From the NCBI GenBank assembly GCA_033439265.1, contig JAVTVX010000017.1, forward strand, positions 7,090,001-7,154,000: DNA of 64,000 nt, given 5' to 3'. A program made the position numbers and the translations under genes. Below the pieces are notes generated by a model that did not search any database, was not told the DNA's origin, and saw only the letters and a program-made list of their open reading frames with translations. Shown here in pieces: positions 27,853-39,961 of this stretch (the stretch's first letter is position 1; every line of letters starts with the position of its first letter). This DNA is from Dillenia suffruticosa (taxonomy: Eukaryota > Streptophyta > Magnoliopsida > Dilleniales > Dilleniaceae).

Positions 27853-28420
27853 AAAGTGGATAGAATTTTTATAAAATCAACGTTGATGCAACGGAGACAC
27901 GTAAAATATGCAATATATCTATCACACAAACACTCTCTCCTTTCTTCAACCTCGGGGATACCTATCAAGCCCAAAAAACCCATTATTTCTCTCATCCATA
28001 TTCATGATCCAAAAAACTCACCCGCTGTCTCCCCTAAAACCCCAAAAAAATAAAAAAAGAAAAAAGAAAAAGGAAAAAACGGTGATGGAAGGTGGATAGA
28101 ATTTTACACAGGTTTTAAAAAAAATGAGAGGTGCGTACAACTTTACAAAATCAATGATGATGTAATGGAGACATGTAAAATGTCAAATATATCCCTCACA
28201 CACACTCTCTCTCCTTCCACATTTATCTTCGACCTTCGATACACCCAAAAAAAAAAAAAAACCCAGAAAACCCATCCTTTCCGCATTCACATTCATGTTC
28301 CAAAAACTCAGGAAAGAATTAAAAAAAGAAAAAACCAAGAAAATCCCAAAAATTCATTCTTTCCCATTCACGTTCACATTCCAAAAAGTCCAGAAAAAAC
28401 CCACGCTCTCTTTCTTGCCC
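27853..28420 (+). repeat. Diverged tandem duplication
   Basis: The strip from about 27853 (ggatagaattttt, gagacacgtaaaatatg, cactctctcctttc, aacccat, tcatgatccaaaaaactca) recurs diverged from about 28092 (ggatagaatttta, gagacatgtaaaatgtc, cactctctctccttcc, aacccat, tcatgttccaaaaactcag). A partial third copy starts near 28345. Order and spacing are conserved, so this is a real duplication, but its origin is unknown. Confidence 0.6.
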
Positions 28421-28602
28421 TCATCTTCCAAAACCCACAAAAAAGAAAAAAAAAAAAAAAAGAAAAAGAAAAACCCAAAAAAAAAACCCAGAAAACCCAA
28501 AAAAAAACCTCTCTCTTCCTCTCTCTCTTCCCCTCATCTTCCAGAAAACCCCCCCCCCCCAAAGAAAAAACACTCTTCGATTTCTGCACTCTCCGTTGGG
28601 AA

Positions 28603-28771
28603 AATTACTCACCGGCGGACCGGTCTTCATTCAATTCCAATCAGATCAACTTCGGGTACGATTCCAAGCCCCTTATCCAAACTCCCAAACCCAAATCCTT
28701 TGGTCGCAAGTCGACACTCCGAGAGGAGTGAGGCAGAGAGGAGCAAATAATTGCTCCTCCGGTGAGTAATT
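28603..28771. repeat. 13-bp perfect inverted repeat
   Basis: aattactcaccgg (28603-28615) and ccggtgagtaatt (28759-28771) are exact reverse complements 143 bp apart. The interval also contains the near-palindrome gagcaaataattgctcct. No TSD was found outside the arms. Confidence 0.75.
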
Positions 28772-29720
28772 GCTGGAGAAGGAAGAGAGGAGCAAATAAG
28801 GAACAAACAGAGCTTTTTTGTTTTTTCAGGGGGAGAGAGTGAGTGATTTTTCCCCCCCTATGGGTGTGCTTAGGAGTGACGATTAAAAGTAAAAAAAAAA
28901 ATCATTTTCTCTGAATCAGTTATTCATATTTTAGATGAGTTATTAAATATTTTGTTTAATTTTGAATAAAATTAAATTTTAATTTGATTTATTTAGATGT
29001 TTAACGATTTTAGTAAATTTATTTTGATCAGATCGAATCAATCCGATTAATTAAAAATATTATTTATATATTTAGATAATTTTTATTTATATAAATATTA
29101 TTATAATATTATAATTAAAAATTAAAAGAAGATAAAATTAAAAATTAAAACTAATATAATAGATAATACATAATTAAAAAAAACTTCTAGTTTTTACTTT
29201 TTCTATATCAAATTTTCGATATCCGGTCTATTTTATATTTCTTTCCCTCTCAAAATTGAGACTCTCACTCTCATTCAAGCTCTTCCTCACCTTCTTTTAT
29301 TTAACTCTTCTCCGCTCCCAAAATTTATTTTATTTAAAAATTTCAAAATTATATTCAATAAATTCAAGTCATAAGTGAATTTTAAAATTTAAAATTACAG
29401 TTTATAGTATTGATATAAATAATATATATTGTATTTACATGACATGAATATAAAGTTGTGTTATTTAAAAATCTTTTATAGTAAAAAATTTTAATAATTC
29501 GATTAATTTGAATAATCGAATAAAATTAACTTTTTAATTTGAAGAAATGAATTATCAATTTTTATTTTATTTGATTAAATTATTATTATAAAAATTATAT
29601 AATCGAATTAATCTGATTATCTAAATTTTATTTGTTTGAATTATAGTTTAACCAAATGTTCATCTTTAGTTATGTTTGAGGTTGAAGATAATGGGTAAGA
29701 GGGAGAGTGACGGTGTTTTT

Positions 29721-29724
<4 letters not shown>

Positions 29725-29758
<34 letters not shown>
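29725..29758. repeat. (GA)n microsatellite
   Basis: About 17 uninterrupted GA units. Confidence 0.93.
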
Positions 29759-29760
<2 letters not shown>

Positions 29761-29869
29761 TAAGTTGAAAATGAAAGCGACAATTTTGATAAAAAAAAAA
29801 AAAAAAAAAATCTTATACGTCAATAGGGAAAAATGTATTATTTTCCCTTCAATAAAACAAAATATAATC

Positions 29870-30410
29870 TTCTACCTTTTAAAACTAAGGACATGAATTT
29901 TCTCATTTTAAAGAATCAATTCGTTTCATATTTTCTCTCGATTTTCTCTCTCTAAAATGAAATATATTAATTTTCTTTATTTATATAATTAATTTATTTC
30001 ATATTTCCTTATCTCTCTATACACATTGATTTTAGATTCCCTCTAAAATTAAATACATTAATTTTTCTCTTTAAAAAAAATAGATTATTTTAAATTTTGT
30101 CCTAAACTATACGCTTTAATTTTAATTTTCTCTTGAAATTACATTGATTTTTATTTTCTCTTAATAAAATCATACATATTAAGTTTCTCTCTGGAATCAA
30201 TTGAACTTATACTTTTCTCTATAGACACATATATTTTAAGTTTTTTCTTTAAAAAAAATTAATTATTTTAATAATTATCTCTATAAGAACTTGAATTTTT
30301 AATTTTCTCTATCTAAAAAATTAAATAAATAATTTTCTTTCTAAAAATCAATTTAGTTCATATTTTTTCTCTCTAATATATTTATTGTAAAATTTTTCTC
30401 TCTCTATCCC
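29870..30410. repeat. Degenerate AT-rich tandem repeat, right block
   Basis: Continues the vocabulary of the block at 27120-27700 (ATACATTAATTTT, TTCATATTTTCTCTC, TTTTAAATTTT). The two blocks are about 2.2 kb apart, as if one array had been split by an insertion. Confidence 0.5.
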
Positions 30411-33400
30411 TTTAGGGTAACATGTACCTCCTCTTTAGGAGTAAATTCTACCTCTCTATGAAAATTTAGGAGATAAAAGCATGGATGCTTTACATCCTTA
30501 AAGGATGAAAAATTTTGAAGGGTGATTTTTCATCTGTTTTCTCCTCCACCACAGATCCTGAGAAAAGCTCAAGGAGAAATATCGAAGCTTTTAACAAATT
30601 TCTTCATACCAGGAAACATTTATGTCGCACTTGTGGAGAGATAACTCAAATCTAAGTTCTTCCCAAAGTGAGATTTAATATCTTATCGGATGATCACGCA
30701 AGTAAAATACCCAAGAGCTTTCATTGAGGGAGCAGTTGAGTTCTAGTAGTGAACTCAAATAGCTTGTATCGAGCGAGCGAGCAATCAAGTTTTTCTAATG
30801 ATTCTTATTCATTCAGTCATCAAATGAAGAGACAATTATCCTTTATTTTATAATTTTAAATTCACAAATTTCTCATAAAAATTATCTAATTCGGTGATTA
30901 TAATTAAAACCCTTTATAAAGGAAAGCTAAAAACCATTATTACTCCCATTAAAATGTGTTTCTCAAAGGTGGATAAAATTGTTTTTTAATGAAATCAAAT
31001 GATACCATAGACCAGGGATATATAAAATCCTAGTTGTACAATAAAAGGGGTCTGGATTTACGATCTTGTTCTGTACTTGGTCATCATATATCCTCATTTT
31101 GAATTTATTTATTTATTTATTTATTTTTGGTCATGTGATTTTTATATTCCAATCTGACTCACCCGACAAAGCGTGATCGATGTAAAGTAACAAGAACAAG
31201 ATGGAAACATCCAAATCACACAAAACATAGCGAATGATTTCTAGATTCTCATTTGCTCCACAGATTAACGTGGAATAGAAGATGAAAGCGAAGCACAAAT
31301 GTTTCCCATTTTCTCAAAATTTGTTGTGCATTTTGTTAGCTGAAATTACTCTAATAAAAAAAAAAAAAAAAAAGAAAATAGAAAAATGCAAAGGACCCTT
31401 TTTTTTCTTTTTATTAAGAGAACTGAAACATGTACAAATTTTTTTTTAATTTGAGAAGAAGTGGATTTGATGAATATCATCTTTCTGGCATCTGAGAAGC
31501 CCAAAAGTTTTGAAAGACGTTAAAGAGCGTAAATGGAGTAGCAACAAACCATCAAGCATGAAGAACTACGACTCCAAGACAGAAATCGAACAGCTGATGT
31601 GATGAAAATGGCTTGAATTTGAACTGACAGACTTGAACAAGTGAGCACTGCTTATCATCCAAACTCATGCTTTTGCCTCTCATGGTGGCTCATGAACATC
31701 ATGATCATTCTGCAACCATTCTTCTTTGATCTTTGAATGGATTGGAGAATCTATTTCCATTTGTGACAGAATAGCTTGGAAGGAGAATCCAGGACTAACG
31801 ATTCATATGACCATATGGAGTAGAGCGCAAACTACTCTCTCTCTCTCTCTCTCTCTCTCTGCTTATGTAGGCATCGTCTCCCTACCTAGTACCTGCCTGT
31901 GGAATTCTATAAGATGCACAACTCATAAATACAAGGACTAGGTACAGATTGCTTCTATAAATTAGCCTCCGGCCAGATAGAGCTTTTGTAAGCATCTCAC
32001 TAATCTCAAATTAAAATTTAAAACTCTTTAAAAGTATTGATTCTCATCAAAATACTTTTTAAATAAAAAAATATATGTGCGACTAGAGATTTGATTCGTT
32101 AGTTTTACAATAAATTAATTAATTAAAATACGCATAATCTTGACAACCAATATATATGTATATATATTAAAAAGACAAAACAAGAGAGATTAAACCATAA
32201 TCTAAACCTATACCTCGTATTGAAGGACCACACGTTTTTTTTTTTTTTTTTTTTTTAATATTCAGTGCTTCAGTTGACTATTTTTTGTCATGGGAGATTT
32301 TAACTGGGGACAGCTCTACTTTGTAGATTAAATTGGAAATTATTCATTCTGAATTCGATTGACCAATCCAATTTTGTTCCTTTGTTGAAACAATGTACAG
32401 TGATATGAAAAGTCACTAAAGAATAAAAAAAAAAAAAAAAAGAGAGATGGCTGTGAAGACATGTGAAAGAATCTTGAACATTTTTTATAAAACAATCTTC
32501 CTTTTGTTTTGAATGAAACCATGTACCTACTTTCAAACAATATTGTTGATACCGATGAATAGTTAGTTTAATAAATAAAATTATTAAGTATTTTAATCAA
32601 ATCTTGAATTCTAAATTTAGGAATGAAAAAAATTATATCAGAAGAGATACCCCTAAAATGAGTTCGATAAACACTTGAACTTAATTAGTCAGAATATTAT
32701 TTCAAATACTAATTGATATAGTAAAAAAAAAAACAATATTATCAATATGGGTTTGTTTTGGGTTAATAAATTTAGGCTTAAGTATAGTGAAAACAGGTTT
32801 TAAAAAGACTTAGTTGGGTACAAATGTTGGAGTGTGAAGAAAAGAGAGAGGAGGGCCGAGGAGTTGTTGGAGCACTTGCCATCACAAACATAAGATTGAT
32901 GCAATTAGTGAAATCAAGGTATAAATCAATGTTATCTGTCGTAGCCAGTTGAATTTGCATGGTGGCCACTACTCCCAACTTGCTTTGTCTCAGAACTTTC
33001 AATTTTGATGCATTTGGACATGTTTTGATTTTAAGGCCAATCATTTTTAAGACTTTGAGGATTATACTAAAAATTGGTTCTAATCAATGGCCTTAATGTA
33101 AGGACCATAAGCTAAGCCACAAGTTTGACATTTGGCTTTATAATCGTCGGCACTAAAATTTGAGTTTAAGGATTAATTTGTTATTATTATAATAATTTAA
33201 TATCATTTATTGATTAGAAATCACTCAATTAAAAAAGTTAAAAATTATTTACAAAATAATTATGAGAAGATTCATAGATAATAAAATGTTCTATTAATTT
33301 TTAAAATTGCTAAAGATCAAAGTGTAAATGCAAAATCGTCTAAAATATAAAATTCATAGATACTTAGTCCATACAATATGACCACGATTAAAATATATAA

Positions 33401-33643
33401 TTCATTAATACATATTTAAATAATAGTGGTTGAATATCTTTTTTTTTTTATTAGGGAAGCACGAGGTTGCCTACAAAAATAAAAGCAACTTAAATAGAAT
33501 AATAGGTGCTCTTTTTAATTAAATTGAATCTCTCATAATAAATAAAAACTTTTATTATAAAAGATTTTAAAGGAGTGCAGCTGTTCTGAACCAGATCCCT
33601 ATATATCGTAGAGATTGCGTAGCGAAATGACCCGGACAATGTC

Positions 33644-33819
33644 GGGCCCATTTTCGGGCCCATTTCCATGGGCCCAGTGATAGGGCCCAAACTTCTGGAA
33701 AAGTCACAGCGGCGGTAATTTTGTAATTGTGTCCAAGTGTAAGGGCACTTACGGTCGAACACAATATTTATTACCAAAAATGAACCAAAACTATCGCTTT
33801 AAAAATCGAAAACCCTAGG
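33644..33819 (+). promoter_or_regulatory. Promoter-like cluster: four GGGCCCA boxes plus telo-box
   Basis: GGGCCCA occurs at 33644-33650, 33656-33662, 33670-33676 and 33683-33689. A telo-box-like aaaccctagg sits at 33810-33819, immediately before a CT-rich leader (33821-33855). GGGCCC/TGGGCC (site II, TCP-bound) together with a telo-box is the known promoter signature of plant ribosomal-protein, translation-related and snoRNA genes. The arrangement points to plus-strand transcription starting near 33820. Confidence 0.65.
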
Positions 33820-34365
33820 ACCTCTTTCTCCCTCTCTCCCTCCCTCTCTCTCTCCTGCACGGTCAATCCGCCGGCGCAATCTATACTGTGGCTGTTGGTT
33901 TTTCTTCTAATCATAATGCGTTTGTATCTATATTATGCTTATTCATGAATCTACAATCCGGATCATTTTGTGTCAATTTCATTTTTAGGGTTTGGATAAA
34001 CATGCTCTGGTTTGGATAAACATGCTCTTTTTTCTTCTCCAAGTGTATGACATAATATAAACTGCCCGATGATGGATTCTTTGTGAAACAGAGAGGGTCT
34101 CCGTTTGGTTGAGTCATCAATCGCCTTAACACACTACCACCGCTTCCTTTTCCTCCTCATCCTTCTCCTCCTCCTTCACCACCATCTACACCACCGCCGC
34201 TGCATTTATGTATTTGTATATGTATGTATGCATTTATGTATATGTCACATATGGTAGCGGTGTAAAGGCTTTTGATGAATTCCATTGGGTTATACCCTTT
34301 ATGATCTGTTCAATTATAAGCTATGAGATCTGAGGGCTTCTATATTTACATATATGTGTGTTTAT

Positions 34366-34468
34366 GTGATAGAGATGATGATATTTGCACTGGGCTCTGA
34401 GCAGAATACTTTGATAACTGCATTATTGATGCACATTGCAAGCCTAGAAAGCTTTGTCTGATCTTATC
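34366..34468 (+). ncRNA. Candidate C/D-box snoRNA
   Basis: A box C-like ATGATGA (34375-34381), D'-like CTGA (34397-34400), C'-like TGATG (34427-34431) and box D CTGA (34458-34461) occur in the right order. The ends can pair: gataga on the 5' side and tcttatc on the 3' side, with one bulge. Size (about 100 nt) and the upstream site II/telo-box promoter fit plant snoRNAs. I could not identify an rRNA target for the guide sequences, so chance remains possible. Confidence 0.33.
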
Positions 34469-35495
34469 TGTTTATTTGTCAATTATGTTATTTGTTGTTT
34501 AACTTATGGTTGTTTTGTATTTCTTGTTTGCTGGGTTATATTAGGATACGCAATCGATTGTTTGATATTGGCAAAGAAAATTTTTAAAGAAAAATTGGGT
34601 GATATGGTTCAACGTCCAAACACCAGTCTTTTATCGCCAGGGTAGCATGTTAGAAACTCTGTGTACATTGGGACAATTTCTTTCTTCTTAGGCACTAGAT
34701 TTACACTCTTAAACCGAGTAAAAGCCAATGTAGTCATCTAGTTTTCTACAAACAACAATTTGATCTTTTGGTTTGATTTCAATTTGCTTGAAATATATAG
34801 TGGATCAAATGGATGGATGGATGAAAAATCTCACCCACTTAATTGATGGTCTTTGGAGGATAGCCTGACATTGATTGAATAGACCAATCACTGTATGAGG
34901 CTTTGTCAAGTATGAGTTTGCACTGCTCTTCTTGATGGTAATAAGTTGGGACTAGACCTTTTAATCCTCTTTGATTCCATTATGACTTCTTTAATGCGAT
35001 TTAGAATTTGAAATTGGTTCACTTCTCTTTTGACCCCTTTATTGTACAGCATATCTCTGCTGAATGCAAGCCATAAACTAAAGCACTCTTAACATTTCTG
35101 CTTGGGCAATTATTCATTTGCTTGGACTTTTCTACATAGTGAGTCTACTGATTTGTTTCTTTTTTTAATCATCCTTTCTGTTATAGGCTTTATGAGATAC
35201 TGTATGCTGGCTTATTTGAGGTGTAATATGCGGGCTAAATTTAAAATAGATGTATGCCTTTTATTTATTGCACTTGTTGCTACCTTTATTTGAGGGGTAA
35301 ATATTGGTTCTTAAATTGGTGGCTTGGAGCTTTATTTTGTTTTGTAGTTGACTGCTTTTTACAGCATTGTGGTTATTTCTGTTGTTACTTTAAGCACTTA
35401 GATCAGAGTTTTAATCTCTGTTCTCATTGTCTTTTCATTTGTCATATTCATTCGCTCATCATATTTGCCCAGTGATAGAAAATAGATTATATGGA

Positions 35496-35684
35496 GCGGT
35501 TATATGAATTTTCATTAGGAGCCTTTCCCGGAATCAATGCCACTGTCTGCACTACCATTACCACCACCAGCGCCACCACCACTACTTATCTTTATCTTTT
35601 TCTTTATCTTCTTCTTTTTCTTCTTCATGGCAATGGACAAAGATTCCGAAAGGCTCTTAAATGAAAATCATTATGTTAAACCGC
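35496..35684 (+). repeat. Foldback segment 2
   Basis: The arm 35496-35542 pairs imperfectly with 35628-35684. The perfect core is gagcctttc (35519-35527) with gaaaggctc (35648-35656), flanked by further pairing (ggaatc/gattcc, ttttcatt/aatgaaaa, gcggtt/aaccgc). The loop is rich in ccaccacc and ttcttctt. Confidence 0.7.
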
Positions 35685-36444
35685 GTTGAACAAAACTAGC
35701 TATGAGATCTGAGGGCTTATTTTGGATGTGGCTTCTACATTTTCCTTTTGACTTGTGTGATTGTAGGAGGGCAGTTGCTTAAATTTCAACTGGAAGGCTT
35801 GAACACCAGTTTCTCTTCTTGTTATAGCCACTGCTGTCTCTTTTTCTTCTTTATTACTTTTACTAGTGCTACTAATGTTCTAAAAGGCTTCTGGTAGAAG
35901 ATTATGGTTGAAACCCTTAATGAAGTATTGAAGTTACAGGATCTGAGTTCTCATAGCTTTTATACTTTCTTGATTCTGGTATCCCTTTTCTTCATTTATT
36001 TTTTTTCCCAATTTCTAATTTACTTTGTTTGCCAAATTTTCCAAATTTTCTTCTTTTTGTTTTGTTTTGTTTTTTTTTTTTTCAAGAGCCCTTCGCCACA
36101 TCAGTCTCAAGTAGAGTCTAAAGCACCTTAATGCATCCAGGGGTAAATGTAATGTAGCTTTTAAACTGGCCGTTCTCTACTGGAAACTGGCGATTCGTTT
36201 TTTGTTCTTTTGATAGTATTGAGGTGGCTCGTGTGGTTAATTTAATCCACCTTTTATAGTCTCCCTTTTGCTTTTTTAAATTGATGGCCACATTTGTAGA
36301 ATTTTTCTTGGGTGTATAGCTTCAGTTTTCTTTCCTTCCTTAGCTTTACAACAGAAGTGATAACAACTAAACCTTGTCCTTTTCATTTGTCTAATTTCTT
36401 CATTCTTCTTAGTAGCCCAATGATGGAAAACACCTTATATAGAG

Positions 36445-36627
36445 CAGTTACATGAATTTTCATTTTGAGCCTTACCTGGCATCATTGCCATTGTGTGTCA
36501 TCAGTCGTCGTCATCTTCTTCTTCTTCTTCTTCTTCTTCTTCTCGTTACTATTATTATTATTATTATTATTATTGCTACAGTGGACAAAGATGTGGAAAG
36601 GCTCTCAAGGAAAATCATTTTTAACTG
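36445..36627 (+). repeat. Foldback segment 3 with trinucleotide repeats in the loop
   Basis: The arm 36445-36476 (cagtta, ttttcattttgagcctt, cc) pairs with 36595-36627 (ggaaaggctctcaaggaaaa, taactg). The loop carries a CTT run (about 36516-36543) and an ATT run (about 36549-36573). It is clearly homologous to foldback segment 2. Confidence 0.7.
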
Positions 36628-39600
36628 TGATGAACAGAGAGTAGCTATGAGATCTGAGGGCTGTTTTGGGATGCTGCCTTTTAATGTTGCATTGACTATA
36701 TTTTTTTTTTGGTGGGATTTGCATTGACTATATCCCACGTATTGTGGGTTCTGGGTACTGGAATTGTGGGAAGTATTAATTGATTGTCCCATCTAATTCT
36801 CATACCCGTCATTTTATGGTCTAGTAATAGCGGTGAGAGGATTTTACTAGATGATCAGATCTTTTTTTTTTTTTTTTTTAGTTTAAACAAACGGCATTTT
36901 AAGCGATTGAGTCTTTTTTTATTAAAAAAGGAAAATTCTCCATTAGGATTGTCGTTTGATAATTCTCTTTTCTGTTATTTTGCTTGATTCTTTTACCGAT
37001 TTAACTTTAAAATGCAAGCACCTCTACATTTCGCCATTGATACTCACGGCCCCCTCCTTGCTCTTCAACTAGCTAATTAATTTAATTTCATGTACTAGCG
37101 TGCGGTTGATATCTGTTCTTAGGTTCAGAAGCCAAGAAAGTTGGTAGGCGCCGGGCGAATATTGGTGGAATGTACAATAATTTGGAATGTACTTTTCAAC
37201 TACTCGATACTCAGTACCCACAGATAAATTTACTTGGAATGTACAATAATTCATTACCCACACGCGGAAAAGTGAAGGTGGTGACTTGTGCGTACCCTGT
37301 TATCTAAAGCATGGTCTTCTAAGTTAACCCAATGGTTATAATCTCCTTCATCCTCGGGTTTAAATCCCAGAGTAACCTGATTTCTAAGCATCTGTTATTA
37401 TTGGGTCTTATGGTGAAAGGCCAAAGCGGGCCTCTTTACACGCTTCCATAAGCACGCGTCTGGCTGCCTCGAAAAAAAATATATATGTAATTGAGGATTT
37501 GCTTCTAAGGCCTACAGAGGGTGATGGCCTGGTCTCATGATCTTGAGACCAGATATGCAATATGAACGAATTGGAACATGATAAGATGCCTTTTTGAAGC
37601 AAGAAGAGAAATCAAAACCATCAAATCAAACAAAAATTGAATTAGAATTGAAAAGGAAAAAAAGACGAAAGTTGGGTATAAAAAAAAAAAAAAAAAAAGA
37701 TTGGCAAGATGGGTCTGTGCCTTGCGGAACTGTAATTAATATTAATTAAAAATCTTTAATAAAAACTTTTTTAATATAAAAACAATATAATGACGTGACC
37801 AATATTACTACCTTTTATGACTGTAATCATAAGAATTTTTATGTAAGATTTAATATTTATTTGAGTTGTATCTACTACTCTTTAGTGAACATGTTATCAC
37901 CGTTCACCAAAATACCTGTAAAACTCTTCATTACTCATATGATATTGAAGTATTTTTGTAAGTAATTTTATTAATCAATTTAAAATCTAAACTCCCGTAT
38001 TTACAAAGTATATGTCACATTTACTTTAGTTCCCCTTGAGAAATTGCCTTTAAGTTTTCGGAATAAAAAATAGAATTTCCTTTTTTTTTTTACTTTATTT
38101 TATTTTTTGCTTTTAAGTTTGAAAGACTTTGATTGTAAAAGTAATAATTTTAGTTTTATTCTTTAGTAAAATAAAATAAATATTCTTTTTGTTGTTTTAT
38201 TTTACATAATATTTATTAATTGCTAACTAATATAAAATAGTTTCTATAAAAATTGCCGTACATAAAACATGAGGTTGGAAGGTGAATGTCTTGCCCTTGC
38301 TCCAAGGGCACGCCCTTATCCGTTTCATAAAAGTTGGGAGGTGGGAAGAGAACAAAAACCTGTAGGTGTTCACGTGTTGGACCCAGAAACCCGAAGTGGG
38401 CCTAAAAGTAGGTACAGCCACAACCTGTGGCCTGAAGAATACATGGAGCTGTACTGCGTTTTTAATGACATTCTCTGAGTTTTGATGTTGACAGTTTAAT
38501 GGAGAGGAAGTCATTTTATCTTAAGTTCGTGAAAAGTCATCCACTTGATTCTTGTCTATTTGTGAAACATCATTGCTCTAGAATTTTAGTTATTTCGATA
38601 GGGCTTAGGAAAATGGGACATACAAGTGGACAATCACTCTTTACCCTTTAATTTTTGTAATTAGTGGAATGAACAATGAATTAAGGTTGGTTTTGTGGGA
38701 GAATGATGCCCTCTGAGAATCTTTCTTTAGAAGTGCAAGTCTTGTCTATGTCCTCTCTCACTTCACTGAATGCCCATTTACCAGTTTAAGGTATTTAATC
38801 AGAAAAGGATTGATTCTTTAATTTACGCTTGCAAAATCTTGATACTAGAAAGCAAAAAAGAAGACCAATCCTAGAACACAGATCGGCTCCTTTTAACTTA
38901 TAGAAATACTTAATGATCACATTCATTTTTCTTTTCTTGATGGGTCAATTTGCATCTTGAAATATCATTAAGACAGAGAGGACAACTAGCATTTTGCTGA
39001 AGAAAGGTGGTCTAATCGATGTTGTATTGTGATTAGATTCGAAACAGAAGTCAAGGGAATGTAGTCGTCCTCCATTTGTATCGACTTCCTTAATCATCCT
39101 TAATAATTGATTAAACAATTTGCTAGAGTCATTGGTAAGGACATTAAAACCAATGAATGTACCCACACAAAATATATGATCCTTCTAAACTGTGCCTTGA
39201 AGATTTATGGTGTAATAATAATAATAACAAGGTAATCATACTCATACAACCATTAAATACTATAACTCAAATTCACGTCCTCAAAAGAATTATTTGGTGC
39301 ATTAACCTATACTCGGGCAAATATTACGCCCTCATTATTATGTTCAGAGAGGATATATATATATACACTAATTATTTCTTTAATTCTGCAGAAAAGAAAA
39401 ATGAAAGAGTGGCTACGGATATTAATTTTGTACCCAGGTTCACACTATTTTTGCATTGTCAGCAATTAGGTTTATATCGTTTTAGTTAGTAGAAAGCAAA
39501 AGAAAAAAATTAAAAGGCAGATATGTTACATTTTTCATTCCTCTTTTAAAATTAGTACAAAAATTAATTTTAAAACAGAAAATGAAGTTTTTAAGTCCCC

Positions 39601-39905
39601 CCCCCCCAAAAAAAAAACAAAAGAAAAATGTACTTTTTGTAGCAACAGAAGAAAAGAATTTGAAAATTAATAGTTTGGAATTTGGGAGCATGTGTGATAG
39701 TTGAGGATTGAATAGATTGATTTTTGAAACAAACACATTATTCATGTTCTTCATTCATATTTTCTAAACTTAAATTTAGGACTTATTTGTCTATTTGTTA
39801 ACACTAGAGTTAAATTTTATGTGTTTTGATGTGGCGCTCTTTGAGAATTCTCGATTTGTTAAAATTTAATTTAATTCTTTTATTTTATTATTTTAAATTA
39901 AGTGA

Positions 39906-39907
<2 letters not shown>

Positions 39908-39954
<47 letters not shown>
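39908..39954. repeat. (TA)n microsatellite
   Basis: About 23 uninterrupted TA units. Confidence 0.95.

Positions 39955-39961
<7 letters not shown>

Larger units (their letters stand above)
26125..33640. other. Intergenic; AT-rich degenerate repeats
   Basis: 26125-26600 is probably TLP 3' UTR and flank. An open frame at about 26585-27106 has no recognisable domain. 27120-27700 and 29870-30410 share a degenerate AT-rich repeat (see separate entries). 27853-28420 contains duplicated units. 28603-28771 contains an inverted repeat. 29725-29758 is a GA run. The 28165-28750 open frames are Lys/Pro low complexity and not believable proteins. Confidence 0.55.
33820..36690 (+). ncRNA. Putative non-coding transcription unit with three related foldbacks
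   Basis: Downstream of the promoter-like cluster there is about 3 kb without a credible ORF. It is more T- and GC-varied than the flanking DNA. It contains three related segments, each ending in agctatgagatctgagggct (34319-34338, 35698-35717, 36643-36662) and each preceded by an imperfect hairpin. The 2nd and 3rd copies are about 945 bp apart and share further sequence upstream (gcccagtgatagaaaa at about 35468 versus gcccaatgatggaaaa at about 36416). I could not match any arm to a known plant miRNA. A lncRNA, a snoRNA host or a young MIRNA-like locus are all possible. Transcription is inferred, not seen. Confidence 0.4.

Noticed and set aside
28165-28750. Open frames of 188 and 151 codons, Lys/Pro rich
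   Set aside because: They come from A- and CCC-rich low-complexity DNA, overlap in two frames, and show no domain or splice logic. They look like repeat sequence, not genes.
35496-36662. Known plant miRNA in the foldbacks
   Set aside because: I compared the arms by eye with common families (including miR172, miR390, miR394, miR477, miR482) and none matched beyond short chance similarity.
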